Positions 1-12,549 of a DNA stretch of 64,000 bases are shown here, in pieces; positions within the stretch are counted from its first letter, which is position 1; the number at the start of each line of letters is the position of its first letter. This DNA comes from Schistocephalus solidus (Eukaryota > Platyhelminthes > Cestoda > Diphyllobothriidea > Diphyllobothriidae), in assembly GCA_017591395.1 (NCBI GenBank), contig WEDG01003484.1:62001-126000 (forward strand), in the 5' to 3' direction. The position numbers and the translations under genes are program-made. The notes beneath the pieces were generated by a model. That model was given only the letters and a program-made list of their open reading frames with translations, was not told the DNA's origin and made no database searches.

Positions 1-1
1 T

Positions 2-760
2 AAAGCTGACAAGATACCGGACGGCGAAATGTTGGAACAAACAGGCCTTCTCAGCATTTATGCTCAGCTGAAACAACTGCAACTGCGCTGGAGCGGCCAC
101 CTTGTGAGGATGAACGACGAACGATTACCCAAACAGCTCTGCTATGGAGATGTCACCATTTGTGCTCGTCAACAAGGGGGTCAAGTACGGTAATACAGGG
201 ACACTCTGAAGACTGCCCTGAAGCAACTTCAGATCAACCCGCTGATCTGGGAGGACCTCACCCGGAACCGACCTGCTTGGAGAAGGACAGTGAAGACAGG
301 GATAGTAATCTAAGAAGCCAAAAGGATCGCAGCCGCCAAGGCCAAACGAATGGCACGAAAGTCCCCAGTGCCCCGGCACAACACCGCCAATGCCCTGGCC
401 CTTCCCAGATGCCCGCACTGTCAACGCACCTTACACGCGAGGATCGGCCTGGTTGGACATCTTAAGACGCAATGCATCAAGAATCCGACAATTCCAACTA
501 TTACGTCAAATTGTGCAAACCCTCCTTTGAATTCCTCCATCCTCACTCCTGGCATCAATTCCATTACTCCCACAATCGTAGTGATCACATCTCAATACTC
601 ATCACCTGTTACTCCCGCAACCGCAAGCAACACCGCCTTCGCCGCTGCCGTCACCACCACCACCAGCAATGGGGAATCTCTCCTAAACTGTCCTCAATGG
701 GACCGCACATTCACCTCAAGCATCGGCCTGGTCGGTAACTAGAAAAACCATCGTACAGAG
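2..760 (+). pseudogene. Non-LTR retroelement ORF, 3' part of an older NLR-Z copy (cut by window start)
   Basis: Frame starting at base 2 reads the region after the reverse transcriptase (motif [10 protein letters not shown]), then a C2HC/C2H2 finger beginning CPHCQRT near 412 and the start of a second finger near 690. It aligns residue by residue with the same parts of the copies at 2332-6391 and 17613-21687. Two in-frame stops (near 189 and 311) and a stop at 740-742 inside a finger break it. It is more diverged than the two long copies, so it is older. It stops at about 773 where the minus-strand copy begins; its continuation lies at 6850, so one element was split by insertion. No function is expected. 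Confidence 0.8.
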
Positions 761-773
761 CCTGGTGAACTGG
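761..773. repeat. Left target-site duplication of the minus-strand NLR-Z copy
   Basis: CCTGGTGAACTGG here corresponds to CTGGTGAACCAC at 6850-6861 on the other side of the 774-6849 element. The first nine matching bases are identical and the last three differ. Both lie at the same place in the zinc-finger region of the interrupted older copy, which is what a target duplication predicts. Confidence 0.65.
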
Positions 774-2331
774 CAGTTCGACCGTCGATTTCGACGATGT
801 CCACCGTATGCTCCATGGAAGGGTTGAGCAGGGACGTTGACTTGCGCGTGAATTAGTTTTAAGTGATAGTAGCCTTGCGCTGCAGCATCCGCACTCTCTC
901 CTCCTCCCCCACCTGAGCCCGGTGTCAAGACAGAGTCAAGAAGACCGGAGATGGGAGAGGGCGCAGGTGGCTGGCGCGGCCGGAGCCGCCCCTGGGCGTG
1001 CCACCACACCTGGCTCAGATCCCACGGAGTGGGAGTGCCATAAAGGCCACATTAAGAAGGAGCCATTGCAACCTGACTCTCAGTCCGCCAGTCAGCCACT
1101 CCACACAAAACACACATTGGGCTGACCACGCGGTCCGAGTTATCCCGTCAGTTGGCAACCTTCCAAGCCACGGCTTTTAGCGCACCGTGATAGTTTCAAG
1201 CGCGTCAGATTGTTTATAGTGAGGAAAATACGCTGAGCTCTCGACCTCACTCTCTCCCCCCACCCCACAATCAGACCACTGTCCGAGCCGGTCAGTTGTC
1301 TGATGCGGAAGCGGCGCAGCTGCTGGTGATCTCGTCTACGTGTACTACGTACACGACCTGGCCCCCCAAAACACAAGCACCAGGATTTCACACAACAGGG
1401 GGTTGAACGGCTTACATCTCACATGTGTGAGATAGCCAGAGGTCACGTTAAGAAGGAGCCATCGCAGCCTGACTCTCAGACCACCAGTCAGCCACTCCAC
1501 ACAACACACATTGGACTAACTGCGAGGTCTGAGTGTAATTGTCAGTTGGCAACCTTCCAACCGCGGCGGTTAACGTAACCGCACACTCTTCTCCTCCCCC
1601 ACCTGAGCCCGGTCTCACGACACAGGCAAGAAGACCGGAGATGAGAGAGGTCGCAGGTGGCTGGCGCGGCCGGAGCCGCCCCTGGGCGTACCACCACACC
1701 TGGCTCGGATCCCACAGAGTGGGAGTGCCATAAAGACCACATTAAGAAGGAGCCATTGCAGCCTGACTCTCAGTCCGCCAGTCAGCCACTCCACACAAAA
1801 CACACATTGGGCTGACCACGTGGTCCGAGTTATCCCGTCAGTTGGCAACCTTTCCAAGCCACGGCTTTTAGCGCACCGTGATAGTTCCAAGCGCGTCAGA
1901 TTGTTTATAGTGAGGAACATGCGCTGAGCTGTCGACCTCACTCTCTCCCCAACCCCCACCATCAGACACTGTCCGAGCCGGTCAGTTGCCTGATGTGGGA
2001 GTGGGCGCATTGGCTGACGGATCGGCGTAACCGTCTTCGCGCGCCACAGCACGACCTGGCCCCCCATAACGCACACACCAGGATTCACAAAACTCAGGGG
2101 ATATGGAGCAGCCATCGCCGTCTGACTCCCAGTCCACTGGTCAGCCACTCGACACACACAGCACATACACTGAGCCGACGGCGTGGTCTGGTGGAAGCGT
2201 CAGATTGGCAGATCTTCCCAGCCACGGTTTCTAGGAAACCGTGATATACTCCTGGTAAATGGTGATTGTGAGGGTGTTGTCGATGCATTGGTGTAGGTAG
2301 TGTGCGCTGATGTAGCTTAGCATCCGGTGGT
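774..2331 (-). repeat. Modular, hairpin-rich 3' UTR of the minus NLR-Z copy
   Basis: No coding sequence. Read on the minus strand it contains a perfect hairpin (CACGGTTTC arms at 2223-2231 and 2235-2243) and several diverged copies of a module that begins near a CACGGT...CCGTG foldback and includes GTCAGCC...GGCTGAC arms. The module recurs around 2230-2090, 1920-1740, 1560-1440 and 1220-1060. The last ~130 bases carry the conserved terminal hairpin (783-796). Short ORFs in this stretch are chance readings. Confidence 0.7.
783..796 (-). other. 3'-terminal hairpin of NLR-Z (minus copy)
   Basis: CGTCG and CGACG arms around a four-base loop, nine bases inside the element's 3' end. The same arms with different loops occur at 8040-8053 and 23021-23035, and a wobble-paired version at 26157-26170. 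Confidence 0.6.
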
Positions 2332-5300
2332 TTACCGGAGGTTGTCGAGAAGGCGCATGTGTCCTAATAGGCCCATGCGGTGTGTAAATGTGCAAAAGCA
2401 GTGAGGGCAGTGAAGGCGGGCACGTCGACTGTATGTCGGAGCCCCAGGCACTGGTTCACCCGCCTCCGTGCGATGGATTCGCAGGTGACCGACCAGGCCG
2501 ATGCGTGAGTTGAAGGTGCGGGCGCAGTGTGGGCAGGAGAAATCGGTAGAGGCTGGGGGGATGTTATTCATAGTAGTGGGGGTGGCAGGGGCGCTACGAA
2601 TGGCAGGAGCGGAGGGTGTGCATGGTGTATCGGTGTTGTCGGCATTGTGGTGTATTCCGCTGTCATGGATGCGCATGTGACCGAATAGGCCCATGCGATG
2701 AGTGAATGCGTGAGGACAGTCAGGGCAGTGGAGGCGACGATCTCTGCTGTGTGATGGTGCTCCAGGCACTGGCTTACCGGTCTCTTTACGATGCATTCGC
2801 AAGTGACCGACCAGGCCGATGCGTGAGGTGAATGTGCGGTCGCATTGGAGTACAGCTTAGAGAAATTCCCATCGCTGATGGTGGTGGTGGTGGTGGTAGT
2901 GAAGGCGAACGCGGTGGTTGTTGCGGTGGTGGGGTAACAGGCGATGAGTAGATGGATGTGGTCTCTATGATGGTGGGGAGTAATGGAATTGATGCCAGGA
3001 GTGAGGTGGGGGAGTCAGAAGGAGGGTTGGCCGAATTTGACATAGAAATTGGAATTGTCGGATTGTTGGTGCATTGCGTCCGAAGATGTCCAACCAGCCA
3101 CCCGCGCGCGGAAGATGCGTTGACAGCGTGGGCATGTTGGCCGGGCCTGGGCATTGGCGGTGTTGGTCCGGGGGCGCTGGTGACTTTCGTGCCGCTCTTT
3201 TATCTTGGCGGCGGCGATCCGGTTGGCCTCATAGATTGCTGAACCAGTCTTCACTGATCTTCTCCATGCCGGTCTATCCTGGGCGAGGTCCTCCCAGGTC
3301 GCCGAGTTAATTTGCAGTTGCTTCAGCGATTTCTTCAAAGTGTCCTTGTAGTGTCGTTTTTGACCTCCCTGCCGGCGAGAACCCGTAGCGACAGCTCCGT
3401 AGAAAAGTCGTTTGGGTAGTCTCTCGTCGTCCATTCTTACCAGGTGGCCACTCCATCGCAGTTGCACTTGCCTCAGCATGGCATGGATGCTGAGGATTCC
3501 GGTCCGCTCCATGACTTCCGTGTCCGGGATCCTGTCTTGCCATGTCAGCTTCAGTATTCTGCGGAGGCAGCTGAGATGAAAGTGATTCAGCTTCCTGGCT
3601 TGGTTCGAGTAGACGGTCCAGGTTTCCGCTCCGTAAAGGAGTGTCGTCAAGACGACGGCCTTGTTCATCTTCAGTTTGGTGTTCAGGCGAATACCGTGGC
3701 GATTCCACACGGAGGCCTGCAGCCGGCTGTAGGCCTGACTAGCTTTGGAGATCCGTTGGGCAACCTCTTCATCAATTCTCGTGTTGCGCGACATCGTGCT
3801 TCCTAGATAAGCGAAGGTTTTCCACGTTTTTGAGTTGAGCACCGTTGACATTGATTCGAGGAGCATTGTATTCCGTGCTGGGTGTGGCGGCTGGTGCATG
3901 ACAACCGTTTTGGCTTTACTGATTGTTAATGCGAAATCGGCGCGGCCTTCGGCGAAGAGGTCCATGCTCCTTTGCATGTCCTCCTCCGTCACGGTGTTAA
4001 GGGTGCAGTCTTCCGCGAAGAGCAAGTCATGGACTGTAGTCGTAGACACGCGCGTTGGAGCCTGCCTACGCCGACTGTTGAGAAGGTGCCCGTCAGTTCT
4101 GTAGGCGATGCGGATAGCAGGCTGCTCATCACGGTAGGCGTCCATCAGCATAGCGGAGAACATGAGACTGAAGAGGGTGGGGGCCAGTATGCAGCCCTGC
4201 TTCACTCCGTTGCGAATGCTTCGGATACCGTCCCACTGTCAGTGACGCGTGCCGTCATCCCCTCATGAAGCTGACGCACCATGTGCGTCAACCGCTCAGG
4301 ACAACCAAATTTCTGCATGACTTTCCACAGTCCGTCACGATTCACCGTGTCAAAGGCTTTCGTTAGATCCACGAAGGTAGTGTATAGGTGAGTTCGCATA
4401 TCCTGACACTTCTTTTGTAGCTGGCGGGCGGTAAAGATCATATCGGTTGCTCCGCGGTGTTGGCGGAAGCCACATTGGCTTTCCGGGAGCAGGCTCTGCT
4501 CTAGGTGACCGTTCAGGCGATTGAGAAGGATACGGGCGAAGATCTTCCCAGCGATGTTGAGCAAGGAGATGCCTCTGTGATTATCACAGAGTTGCCGGTT
4601 CCCCTTCCATTTGTCGAGATGGACGATGGTCGCGTCTTTGAAATCCTGAGTAACTTGTCCTTGGCGCCACATCTCCTGGAAGAGTGTTGTGAGTTCTGCC
4701 ATCAGCCGGGGCCCACCGTGATTGAAGACTTCCGGTGGGATTTCGTCGGATCCCGGTGCTTTACCACTGGAAATCTGCTGCACGGCCCGGATGGTTTCTG
4801 GTAGGGAAGGCGGCAGATCCAGGTCATTGTTCGTGTCCACTTGAGGGAGCCGGTCAATGGCAGCATCAGAGATGGCTGATGAGCAATTAAGGACACTTCT
4901 GAAGTGCTCGGCCCAGCGCTTCAGAATTTGCGATTTCTCTGTCAGCAGTGTTGTGCCGTCAGAGCTGAGCAGCGGTGCGGACCCCTTGATACACGGGCCG
5001 TAGATGGCCTTGATGGCTTTGAAAACGTTTTTCATTTCATTGCGGTCCGCATACCCCTGGATATCCTCAGCCTTTCGGATCATCCAGGCATCCTGCATCT
5101 CCCGCAGTCGTTGTTGTACAAGGCGCCGGCTTCTGAAAAAGGCTGCTTTGGTGGCGTCAGTCCGAAGGTCCATGTAGGCTTTTTGTAGTCTATTCTTCTC
5201 CGCGAGTAAGTTGCTGATGTTGGCGTCATTGTCGACAAACCAGTCCTGGTTTCGACGGTGTGCGCGTCCGAGTGCATCGAGGGCGGTGGACTGGATGACA

Positions 5301-6391
5301 TTTCGCAGTTGACACCATCGTGTCTCCACGGTAGCGTTATCATCTGGAGCATGCAGGTCCTCCAGTTTCTCGGTTATTTGGTTGCTGAAAGCAAAACAGT
5401 GAGCAGGCAAATTTAATAAAAGAGTATTTAACTTACGGCGGCCTCTTACCTTGGGGGCCTTCGTCGGGGTTGCAGTCGGAGCCTCATCTGAGAGATGACG
5501 AGGCAGTGATCTGTCCAACCATCGGCATCGCGGATCGCCTTGGTTACCAGCACGTCCTGTCGATTTCGCCTCCGGACGAGAACATTGTCCAGCAGATGCC
5601 AGTGACTGACCGAGGGTGCATCCACGTGGACTTCTCCCGCTTCGGAAGGCGGAAGAAGGTGTGGGACAGCAGGAGACGGTGCACCGCAAACTTGCGCAGA
5701 AGAAGGAGGCCGTTATCGTTGCAGCTACCGAGACCGTAGGGACCCAGCACTCCCTGCCAGGCAGCGTGGTCCGTTCCGACGCGGGCATTGAAGTCACCAA
5801 TGACAATTAACTTGTCCTCTTTCGGCACAGTCGCCAGCAAAGCGTGTAGGTCCTCGTAGAATTTGTCCTTCGCCACATCAGAGCCCGTCATTGGGGGAGC
5901 GTAGGCGCTGATGATGGTGGCGAACTGGTCTCCCCGAAGAGGCAGGTGGAGGCTCATCAGGCGATCATTGATACCCTGCGGCAGACAGGGCAGACGTCCC
6001 ACGATGTCGTTACGGATGGCAAAGGCAACACCAGCGTCGCGTCATTCTGCCTTTGGCCGGCCGCTCCAGAAGAAAGTGTAGCCGGCCCCCACCTCCTCCA
6101 GCTGACCCTGCTCAGAGAATCGGGTCACGCTGAGAGCAGCAATGTCCACCTTGTAGCGCGCCAGTTCCCGAGCGACTAGCGCCGTCCTCTGTTCCGGCCG
6201 GTTGCTCCTAGGATTGTCTAAAAGGGAGCGAACATTCCAGGCTGCTAGTGTGAGTGGACTCTCCCAAGCAGCCTGGAGAGTATGGCGAGGGGGATGGGGA
6301 CGGGGGGTATTGTTGTTTGTTTGAGTTTTACGACCGCGTAGTTTTCGATCTGCGAGCCGAGGCCGGCTGCAGAAGACGTGAGACCCAGCAT
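2332..6391 (-). pseudogene. Endonuclease-reverse transcriptase-zinc finger polyprotein of NLR-Z, broken
   Basis: Start taken at the ATG at 6391, matching the plus copy. In order: APE-type endonuclease (6260-5480; GDFNARVG near 5795), linker, reverse transcriptase (about 5000-3600; FVDLTKAFD and a GVKQGC-like motif), a post-RT region ending near 3150, and C2H2 fingers (about 3150-2332; CPHCARTF, HRMGLLGHMRLH). The reading frame is broken several times: a one-base loss in the endonuclease near 5610, a two-base loss in the linker near 5430, a seven-base deletion near 4205 just before the GVKQGC motif, and further shifts near 3060 and 2800. The RT catalytic motif reads FAED instead of FADD. It would make a DNA-nicking, target-primed reverse transcription protein in an active copy; this one is dead. 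Confidence 0.85.
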
Positions 6392-6849
6392 TTTTTAGGG
6401 CACATTTTCTAGCACCTTCCTCCGCGAGGAGGCAAGGAGTGCTATCCCTAAATAGGGCTGCTCTGACATCCCAGACGGCTGCCGAACTCCACTATGGGTC
6501 ACGGATTTGTTTTAGTGGGAGAACGACCCAAGTTAGTCTGGGCCGCCTACGGGGTTGCTGTCGCCCCCACCGTAGGACTTTTGAGAGGGGGAGGTGGGAA
6601 GTTCGGGAGTCAGACATACCGAGTGTGGAGGCACACACAACACCGGAGAACCTCACCTGTTTAAGCCCGCCGGTCGTGACGGTTGCCCGGGGTGTGGCCG
6701 CTGGGAAGAACCCAACTTCGAGGAGCCACAGGTGAGAGTTAGGTACCAGTAGGAGGCAGCCACAGGAGCATTCACCACCTGTACGAGACAAATGGAGCGA
6801 CCAAATGCAAGCTGTGTGGTGCTGCCCCTAACTAGTACCCCATACACCC
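6392..6849 (-). other. 5' leader of the minus NLR-Z copy
   Basis: About 460 bases, nearly the reverse complement of 17154-17612 in the plus copy, with no ORF that both copies keep. It ends at the junction with the older copy at 6850. A promoter within it is expected for a non-LTR element, but no motif is convincing. Confidence 0.6.
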
Positions 6850-7198
6850 CTGGTGAACCACTGCCTGGAGCACCAAAACACAGCAGAGATTGCCGCCTCA
6901 CTCTGCTCGCGCATTCACTCATCGCATGGGCCTATTCGGTCACAGGAACATCCATGACAGCGGAATTCACCACAATGCCGACAACACCGATACACCATGC
7001 ACACCCTCCGCCCCTGCCATTCTTACCGTCACTGCTGCCCCCACTTCCACGAATGACATCCCCCAGGCTGTTGAAATAGTGCCTCGGGCTCCGAAATACA
7101 GTCGCCGCGCCCACCTCTACTGCTTTCACTGCTCCCGCACATTTACACACCGCATGGGCCTATTAGGACACATGCGCCTCCACGACAACTTGCGGTAA
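6850..7198 (+). pseudogene. C-terminal zinc fingers of the interrupted NLR-Z copy
   Basis: Two readable fingers: one with HRMGLFGH near 6905-6960 whose first Cys pair is damaged, and a last finger starting CFHCSRTFTHRMGLLGH near 7123 that keeps Cys, Cys, His, His. It ends with the family C-terminus HDNLR and a TAA at 7196-7198. The finger that should lie between them is deleted or scrambled near 7030-7080. Confidence 0.7.
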
Positions 7199-8039
7199 AC
7201 CACCGAAGGCTAAGCCAAATCAGCGCACACTACCTACAGCAATACATAAGACAACACACTCACCATCATCATGTACCTGAGAATATCATGATTTCCTAGA
7301 AACAATGGCTTGGAACGTTGACAATCTGACGCTTACACCAGACCACACCGTCGGTCCAGTGTATGTGCTGTGTGTGTCGAATGGCTGAGCAAAGGACTGG
7401 GAGTCAATGGCGATGGCTCCTCCATATCTCCCGATTTAGTGAATCCTGGTGTGTATGTTATGGGGGCTGGGTCGTGCTGTGGCGCACGAAGACGGGTACG
7501 CCAACCCGTCAGTCAATCTGCCCAATCCCACATCAGACAACTCACTGGCTTGGATGGTGGTCTGATTGTGGGGGTGAGGGATAGAGTGAGGTCGACAGCT
7601 CAGCGCATTTTCCTCACTATAAACAACCTGAGGCGCTTGAAACTATCAAGGTTTACTAATGCCATGGCTTGGAAGGTTGCCAACCGACGGGAACACTCGG
7701 ACCGCGTGGTCAGCCCAATGTGTGTTTTGTGTGTAGTGGCTGACATGCTGACTGAGAGTCAGGCTGCAATGGCTCCTTCTTAATGTGGTCTTTATGGCAC
7801 TCCCACTCTGTGGGATCCGAGCCACGTGTGGTGGTACACCCAGGGGCTGCTCTGACCGCACCAGCCACCTGCGTCATCTTCCCGCCTCCGCTCTTCTTGT
7901 CTCTGTCATGTCACCGGGCTCAGGTGGGAGAGGAGGAGAGAGTGCGGTGGATGCAACGCAAGTCTACTATCACTTTAAACTAAATCACGCGCAAGTCACC
8001 GTCCCTGAACCACCGTTCCGTTGAGCATACGGTGGACCT

Positions 8040-8053
8040 CGTCGTAATCGACG
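8040..8053 (+). other. 3'-terminal hairpin of NLR-Z (older copy)
   Basis: CGTCG and CGACG arms with a TAAT loop, close to the element's 3' end; the counterpart of 783-796 and 23021-23035. Confidence 0.6.
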
Positions 8054-8064
8054 GTCGAAATGTC

Positions 8065-8545
8065 GTGTGTGTGGTCGACTGCGTGGCCTGCGCTGCCTCT
8101 GCACTCAGAACATTTTTTCCTCACTAACAAATCTGTTGCACTTTTAAACTATCTCGGTACGCTAAACATGGTTGCTTGGAAGGCTTCCGTTCCTCTTAGG
8201 ACAGAGAGTCCGGATGCGATGGCTTCTTCCGGTTGTGGCCTCTATGGCACTCTTACTCAATTGGGGTCATACCCACCTCTTTCTTGTTTATATGTAACCT
8301 TGCTCCGTTGTACAGAAGCGTAGAGGGGAATTTTAGCCTTGTCAGCCACTGTTTCCAATATCACTCACGGTCGGCTTGAGGCTCTTTTTACAACGGACCC
8401 AAGCAGGTTACGTAGGGAGTGATGTAGTTTCTCAGTGAGACTGCTGCAACTATAAACTAACACACGCGCAAGTCAATATCCCTACGTCTACCATGCTCTG
8501 AGGAATCCAAAGAATATAATCTTCCTGAGAGCCCAATAGTCGTAT
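8065..8545 (+). repeat. Degenerate NLR-Z 3' UTR sequence between the older copy and the satellite
   Basis: Weak but ordered matches to NLR-Z 3' UTR modules: a CTCACTA...ACTATC stretch near 8110-8160, GGTTGCTTGGAAGGCT near 8170, ATGCGATGGCTTCTTC near 8214, and a last match to the terminal domain (ACGCGCAAGTCA) near 8465-8476. It looks like a second, much older 3' end lying directly behind the first. Confidence 0.5.
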
Positions 8546-11500
8546 GTATTCGCGTTTACGCCTCAGATCCGTGAGGCTAATGTCTCAGAGTTCGTCATCC
8601 TTTTCTCGTACATTCAGGGCTTTCTTGCTCCTAAAGGCACAGTGGACTGTCTAATGACTCTGCCTGTGTAAATAGCAATACCTGGCCAACGCTAAAAAAG
8701 TCAGTAGGATTAGCGAGACACTCATAAACTTCTTTTCGACAACAATGTTATTTTACGTTATGCTCGGCTAAAGGAGGTTCAAATAAACTCAACACTGTCC
8801 TCTTTTCAGTTTTCACTGTGAGTTTTCTGTGCCCTTCCCCTCTAGTTTCAGTCAGCATTGAGTGCGCTCATTGTTGGAAAGTTTTGGTAAGCACGCTAGT
8901 ACGTGCAGCTTCTAGGATTGAGAATTCTTGACCAACACAGAAATCTCGCATGTGTGGTTTTCCCTGATGCAAAAAGTGTCAACAGTTTAAATTCAACGCC
9001 CTGGGGCGAAGATAGACTAGGAAACATCCATGAGCGGCCGCTTTTTTTCCGGCTTCATGACTGTACTCAACGTGAAAACTACCGAAGTCTGCTAAATAAA
9101 TACTGACAGCTCCAGACAATTACTATTTAACGACCGCATTGTGCAACTCTTTTTGTGACTAGCTCTTCTCAAGACGCATACTGCCGCAACAAAGCTAACC
9201 GGATAAGTTCACCATAACATTAATTATAGTCAATAAAATTTCCAGACAAATTTTTACTTTCATGATGAGCTTTCGGCTACTGGAGAGCACTTAATAAACA
9301 AGTCTAGTTACGTCTGCCTATCATTCGGCTTTAGTTTCCTCCCGCACATCGAGTTTACGACTCAGATCCGTGAGGCTAATATCTCAGAGTTCATCATCCT
9401 TTTCTCGTACATTCAGGGCTTTCTTGCTCCTCAATGCGCAGTGGACTGTCTAATGACTCTGCCTGTGTAAATAGCAATACCTGGTCAACGCTAAAAAAAG
9501 TCAGTAGGATTAACGAGACACTCATGAACTTCTTTTCGACAACAATGTTATTTTACGTTATGCTCGGCTAAAGGAGGTTCAAATAAACTCAACACTGTCC
9601 TCTTTTCAGTTTTCACTGTGAGTTTTATGTGCCCTTCCCCTCTAGTTTCAGTCAGCATAGAGTGCGCTCATCGTTGGAAATTTTCGGTATGCACGCTAGT
9701 TAATGCAGCTTCTAGGATTGAGAATTCTCGACCAACACAGAAATCTCCCATGTGTGGTTTACCCTGCTGCAAAAAGTGTCAATAGTTTAAATTCAGCGCC
9801 CTGGGGCGAAGATAGACTAGGAAATATCCATAAGCGGCCACTTTTTTCCGACTTTATGATGGTACTCAAGTTGAAAACTACCGAAGTCTGCTAAAAAAAT
9901 ACTGAGAGCTCCAGAAAATTACTATTTAACGACCGCATTGTGCAACTCTGTTTGTGACTAGCTCTTCTCAAGAAGCATACTGCCGCACCAAAGCTAATCG
10001 GAAAAGTTCACTAAGACTTTTATTAAAGTCAACAAAATTCCAGACAATGTTTTCATTTCATGATGAGCTTTCGGCTACTGTAGAGCACTTTATAAAAACG
10101 TCTACGTACGTCTGCCTATCATTCGATTTATGTTTCCGCCTACGCTTTGAGTTTACGCCTCAGATCCGTGAGGCTAATATCTCAGAGTTCATCATGCTTT
10201 TCTCATACATTCAGGGCTTTCTTGCTCCTCAATGCACAGTGGACTGTCTAATGACTCTGCCTGTGTAAATAGCAATACCTGGCCAACGCTAAAAAAGTCA
10301 GTAGGATTAGCGAGACACTCATAAACTTCTTTTCGACAACAATGGTATTTTACGTTATGCTCGGCTAAAGGAGGTTCAAATAAACTCAACACTGTCCTCT
10401 TTTCAGTTTTCACTGTGAGTTTTCTGTGCCCTTCCCCTCTAGTTTCAGTCAGCATTGAGTGCGCTCATCGTTGGAAATTTTCGGTATGCACGCTAGTTAA
10501 TGCAGCTTCTAGGATTGAGAATTCTTGACCAACACAGAAATCTCCCATGTGTGGTTTACCCTGCTGCAAAAAGTGTCAATAGTTTAAATTCAGCGCCCTG
10601 GGGCGAAGATAGACTAGGAAATATCCATAAGCGGCCACTTTTTTCCGACTTTATGATGGTACTCAAGTTGAAAACTACCGAAGTCTGCTAAAAAAAATAC
10701 TGAGAGCTCCAGAAAATTACTATTTAACGACCGCATTGTGCAACTCTGTTTGTGACTAGCACTTCTCAAGAAGCATACTGCCGCACCAAAGCTAATCGGA
10801 AAAGTTCACTAAGACTTTTATTAAAGTCAACAAAATTCCAGACAATGTTTTCATGTCATGATGAGCTTTCGGCTACTGTAGAGCACTTTATAAAAACGTC
10901 TACGTACGTCTGCCTATCATTCGGTTTATGTTTCCGCCTACGCTTTGAGTTTACGACTCAGATCCGTGAGGCTAATATCTCAGAGTTCATCATCCTTTTC
11001 TCGTACATTCAGGGCTTTCTTGCTCCTCAATGCACAGTGGACTGTCTCATGACACTGCCTGTGTAAATAGCAATACCTGGCCAACGCTAAAAAAAGTCAG
11101 TAGGATTAACGAGACACTCATAAACTTCTTTTTCGACAACAATGTTATTTTTAAGTTATGTACGGCTAAAGGAGGTTCAAAATAAACTCAACACTGTCCT
11201 CTTTTCAGTTTTCACTGTGAGTTTTCTGTGCCCTTCCCATCTAGTTTCAGTCAGCATTGAGTGCGCTCATTGTTTGAAAGTTTTTGGTAAGCACGCTAGT
11301 TAGTGCAGCTTCTAGGATTGAGAATTCTTGACCAACACATAAATCTCGCATGCGTGGTTGACCTGCTGCAAAAAGTGTCAACAGTTTAAATTCAACGCCC
11401 TGGGGCGAAGATAGACTAGGAAATATCCATGAGCAGCCGCTTTTTTTCCGGCTTTATGACTGTACTCAAGGTGAAAACTATCGAAGTCTGCTAAAAAAAT

Positions 11501-12549
11501 ACTGAGAGCTCCAGAAAATTACTATTTAACGACCGCATTGTGCAACTCTGTTTGTGACTAGCTCTTCTCAAGAAGCATACTGCCGCACCAAAGCTAATCG
11601 GAAAAGTTCACTAAGACTTTTATTAAAGTCAACCAAATTCCAGACAATGTTTTCATTTCATGATGAGCTTTCGGCTACTGTAGAGCACTTTATAAAAACG
11701 TCTACGTACGTCTGCCTATCATTCGGTTTATGTTTCCGCCTACGCTTTGAGTTTACGACTCAGATCCGTGAGGCTAATATCTCAGAGTTCATCATCCTTT
11801 TCTCGTACATTCAGAGCTTTCTTGCTCCTCAATGCACAGTGGACTGTCTCATGACACTGCCTGTGTAAATAGCAATACCTGGCCAACACTAAAAAAAGTC
11901 AGTAGGATTAACGAGACACTCATAAACTTCTTTTCGACAACAATGTTATTTTAAGTTATGTACGGCTAAAGGAGGCTCAAATAAACTCAACACTGTCCTC
12001 TTTTCAGTTTTCACTGTGAGTTTTCTGTGCCCTTCCCATCGAGTTTCAGTCAGCATTGAGTGCGCTCATTGTTTGAAAGTTTTGGTAAGCACGCTAGTTA
12101 GTGCAGCTTCTAGGATTGAGAATTCTTGACCAACACATAAATCTCGCATGCGTGGTTGACCTGCTGCAAAAAGTGTCAACAGTTTAAATTCAACGCCCTG
12201 GGGCGAAGATAGACTAGGAAATATCCATGAGCGGCCGCTTTTTTCCGGCTTTATGACTGTACTCAAGGTGAAAACTATCGAAGTCTGCTAAATAAATACT
12301 GACAGCTCCAGACAATTACTATTTAACGACCGCATTGTGCAACTCTGTTTGTGACTAGCTCTTCTCAAGACGCATACTGCCGCACTAAAGCTAACCGGAT
12401 ATGTTCACCATAACATTTATTATAGTCATTAAAATTTCCAGACAAATTTTTACTTTCATGATGAGCTTTCGGCTACTGAAGAACACTTAATAAACAAGTC
12501 TAGTTACGTCTGCCTATCATTCGGTTTAAGTTTTCTCCCACGCTTTTGA
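8546..12549 (+). repeat. Satellite: five tandem units of about 800 bp
   Basis: The marker CAGATCCGTGAGGCTAAT recurs at 8564, 9363, 10161, 10959 and 11761, giving periods of 799, 798, 798 and 802; the fifth unit ends near 12549. Units 2 and 3 are nearly identical over long stretches, while units 1 and 5 differ more, as expected from unequal exchange inside an array. I do not recognise the unit. ORFs of 63 and 104 codons recur but start at non-ATG codons and are broken in some units, so I do not call them genes. No relation to NLR-Z, PLE or BEL is visible. Confidence 0.9.

Larger units (their letters stand above)
774..6849 (-). mobile_element. Non-LTR retrotransposon NLR-Z, near full-length copy
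   Basis: About 6.08 kb, read on the minus strand: 5' leader 6849-6392, one long ORF region 6391-2332 (endonuclease, RT, zinc fingers), then a 3' UTR of about 1.56 kb built from repeated modules (2331-774). Both ends match the plus-strand copy 17154-23046, whose ends are fixed by an exact target duplication. The 3' end is not poly(A) but a fixed hairpin-bearing sequence. The clade is not assigned; the RT and APE endonuclease resemble the RTE/CR1-like endonuclease-reverse transcriptases common in flatworm genomes. Confidence 0.85.
6850..8064 (+). mobile_element. Older NLR-Z copy, right half (continues from 1-773)
   Basis: Begins in the zinc-finger region exactly where the fragment ending at 773 stops, then carries the C-terminal fingers, the modular 3' UTR (7199-7960) and the terminal hairpin (8040-8053). 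It ends with a GAAATGTC version of the family's terminal GAACTGTC at 8064. Together the two halves are one element interrupted by the 774-6849 insertion. Confidence 0.75.

Noticed and set aside
1615..2166. 183-codon minus-strand ORF as a gene
   Set aside because: It lies in the modular 3' UTR of NLR-Z and is not conserved as a frame in the plus copy.
9703..11868. Recurring 63- and 104-codon ORFs in the satellite
   Set aside because: They begin at TTG/GTG codons, are interrupted in some units, and repeat only because the DNA repeats.
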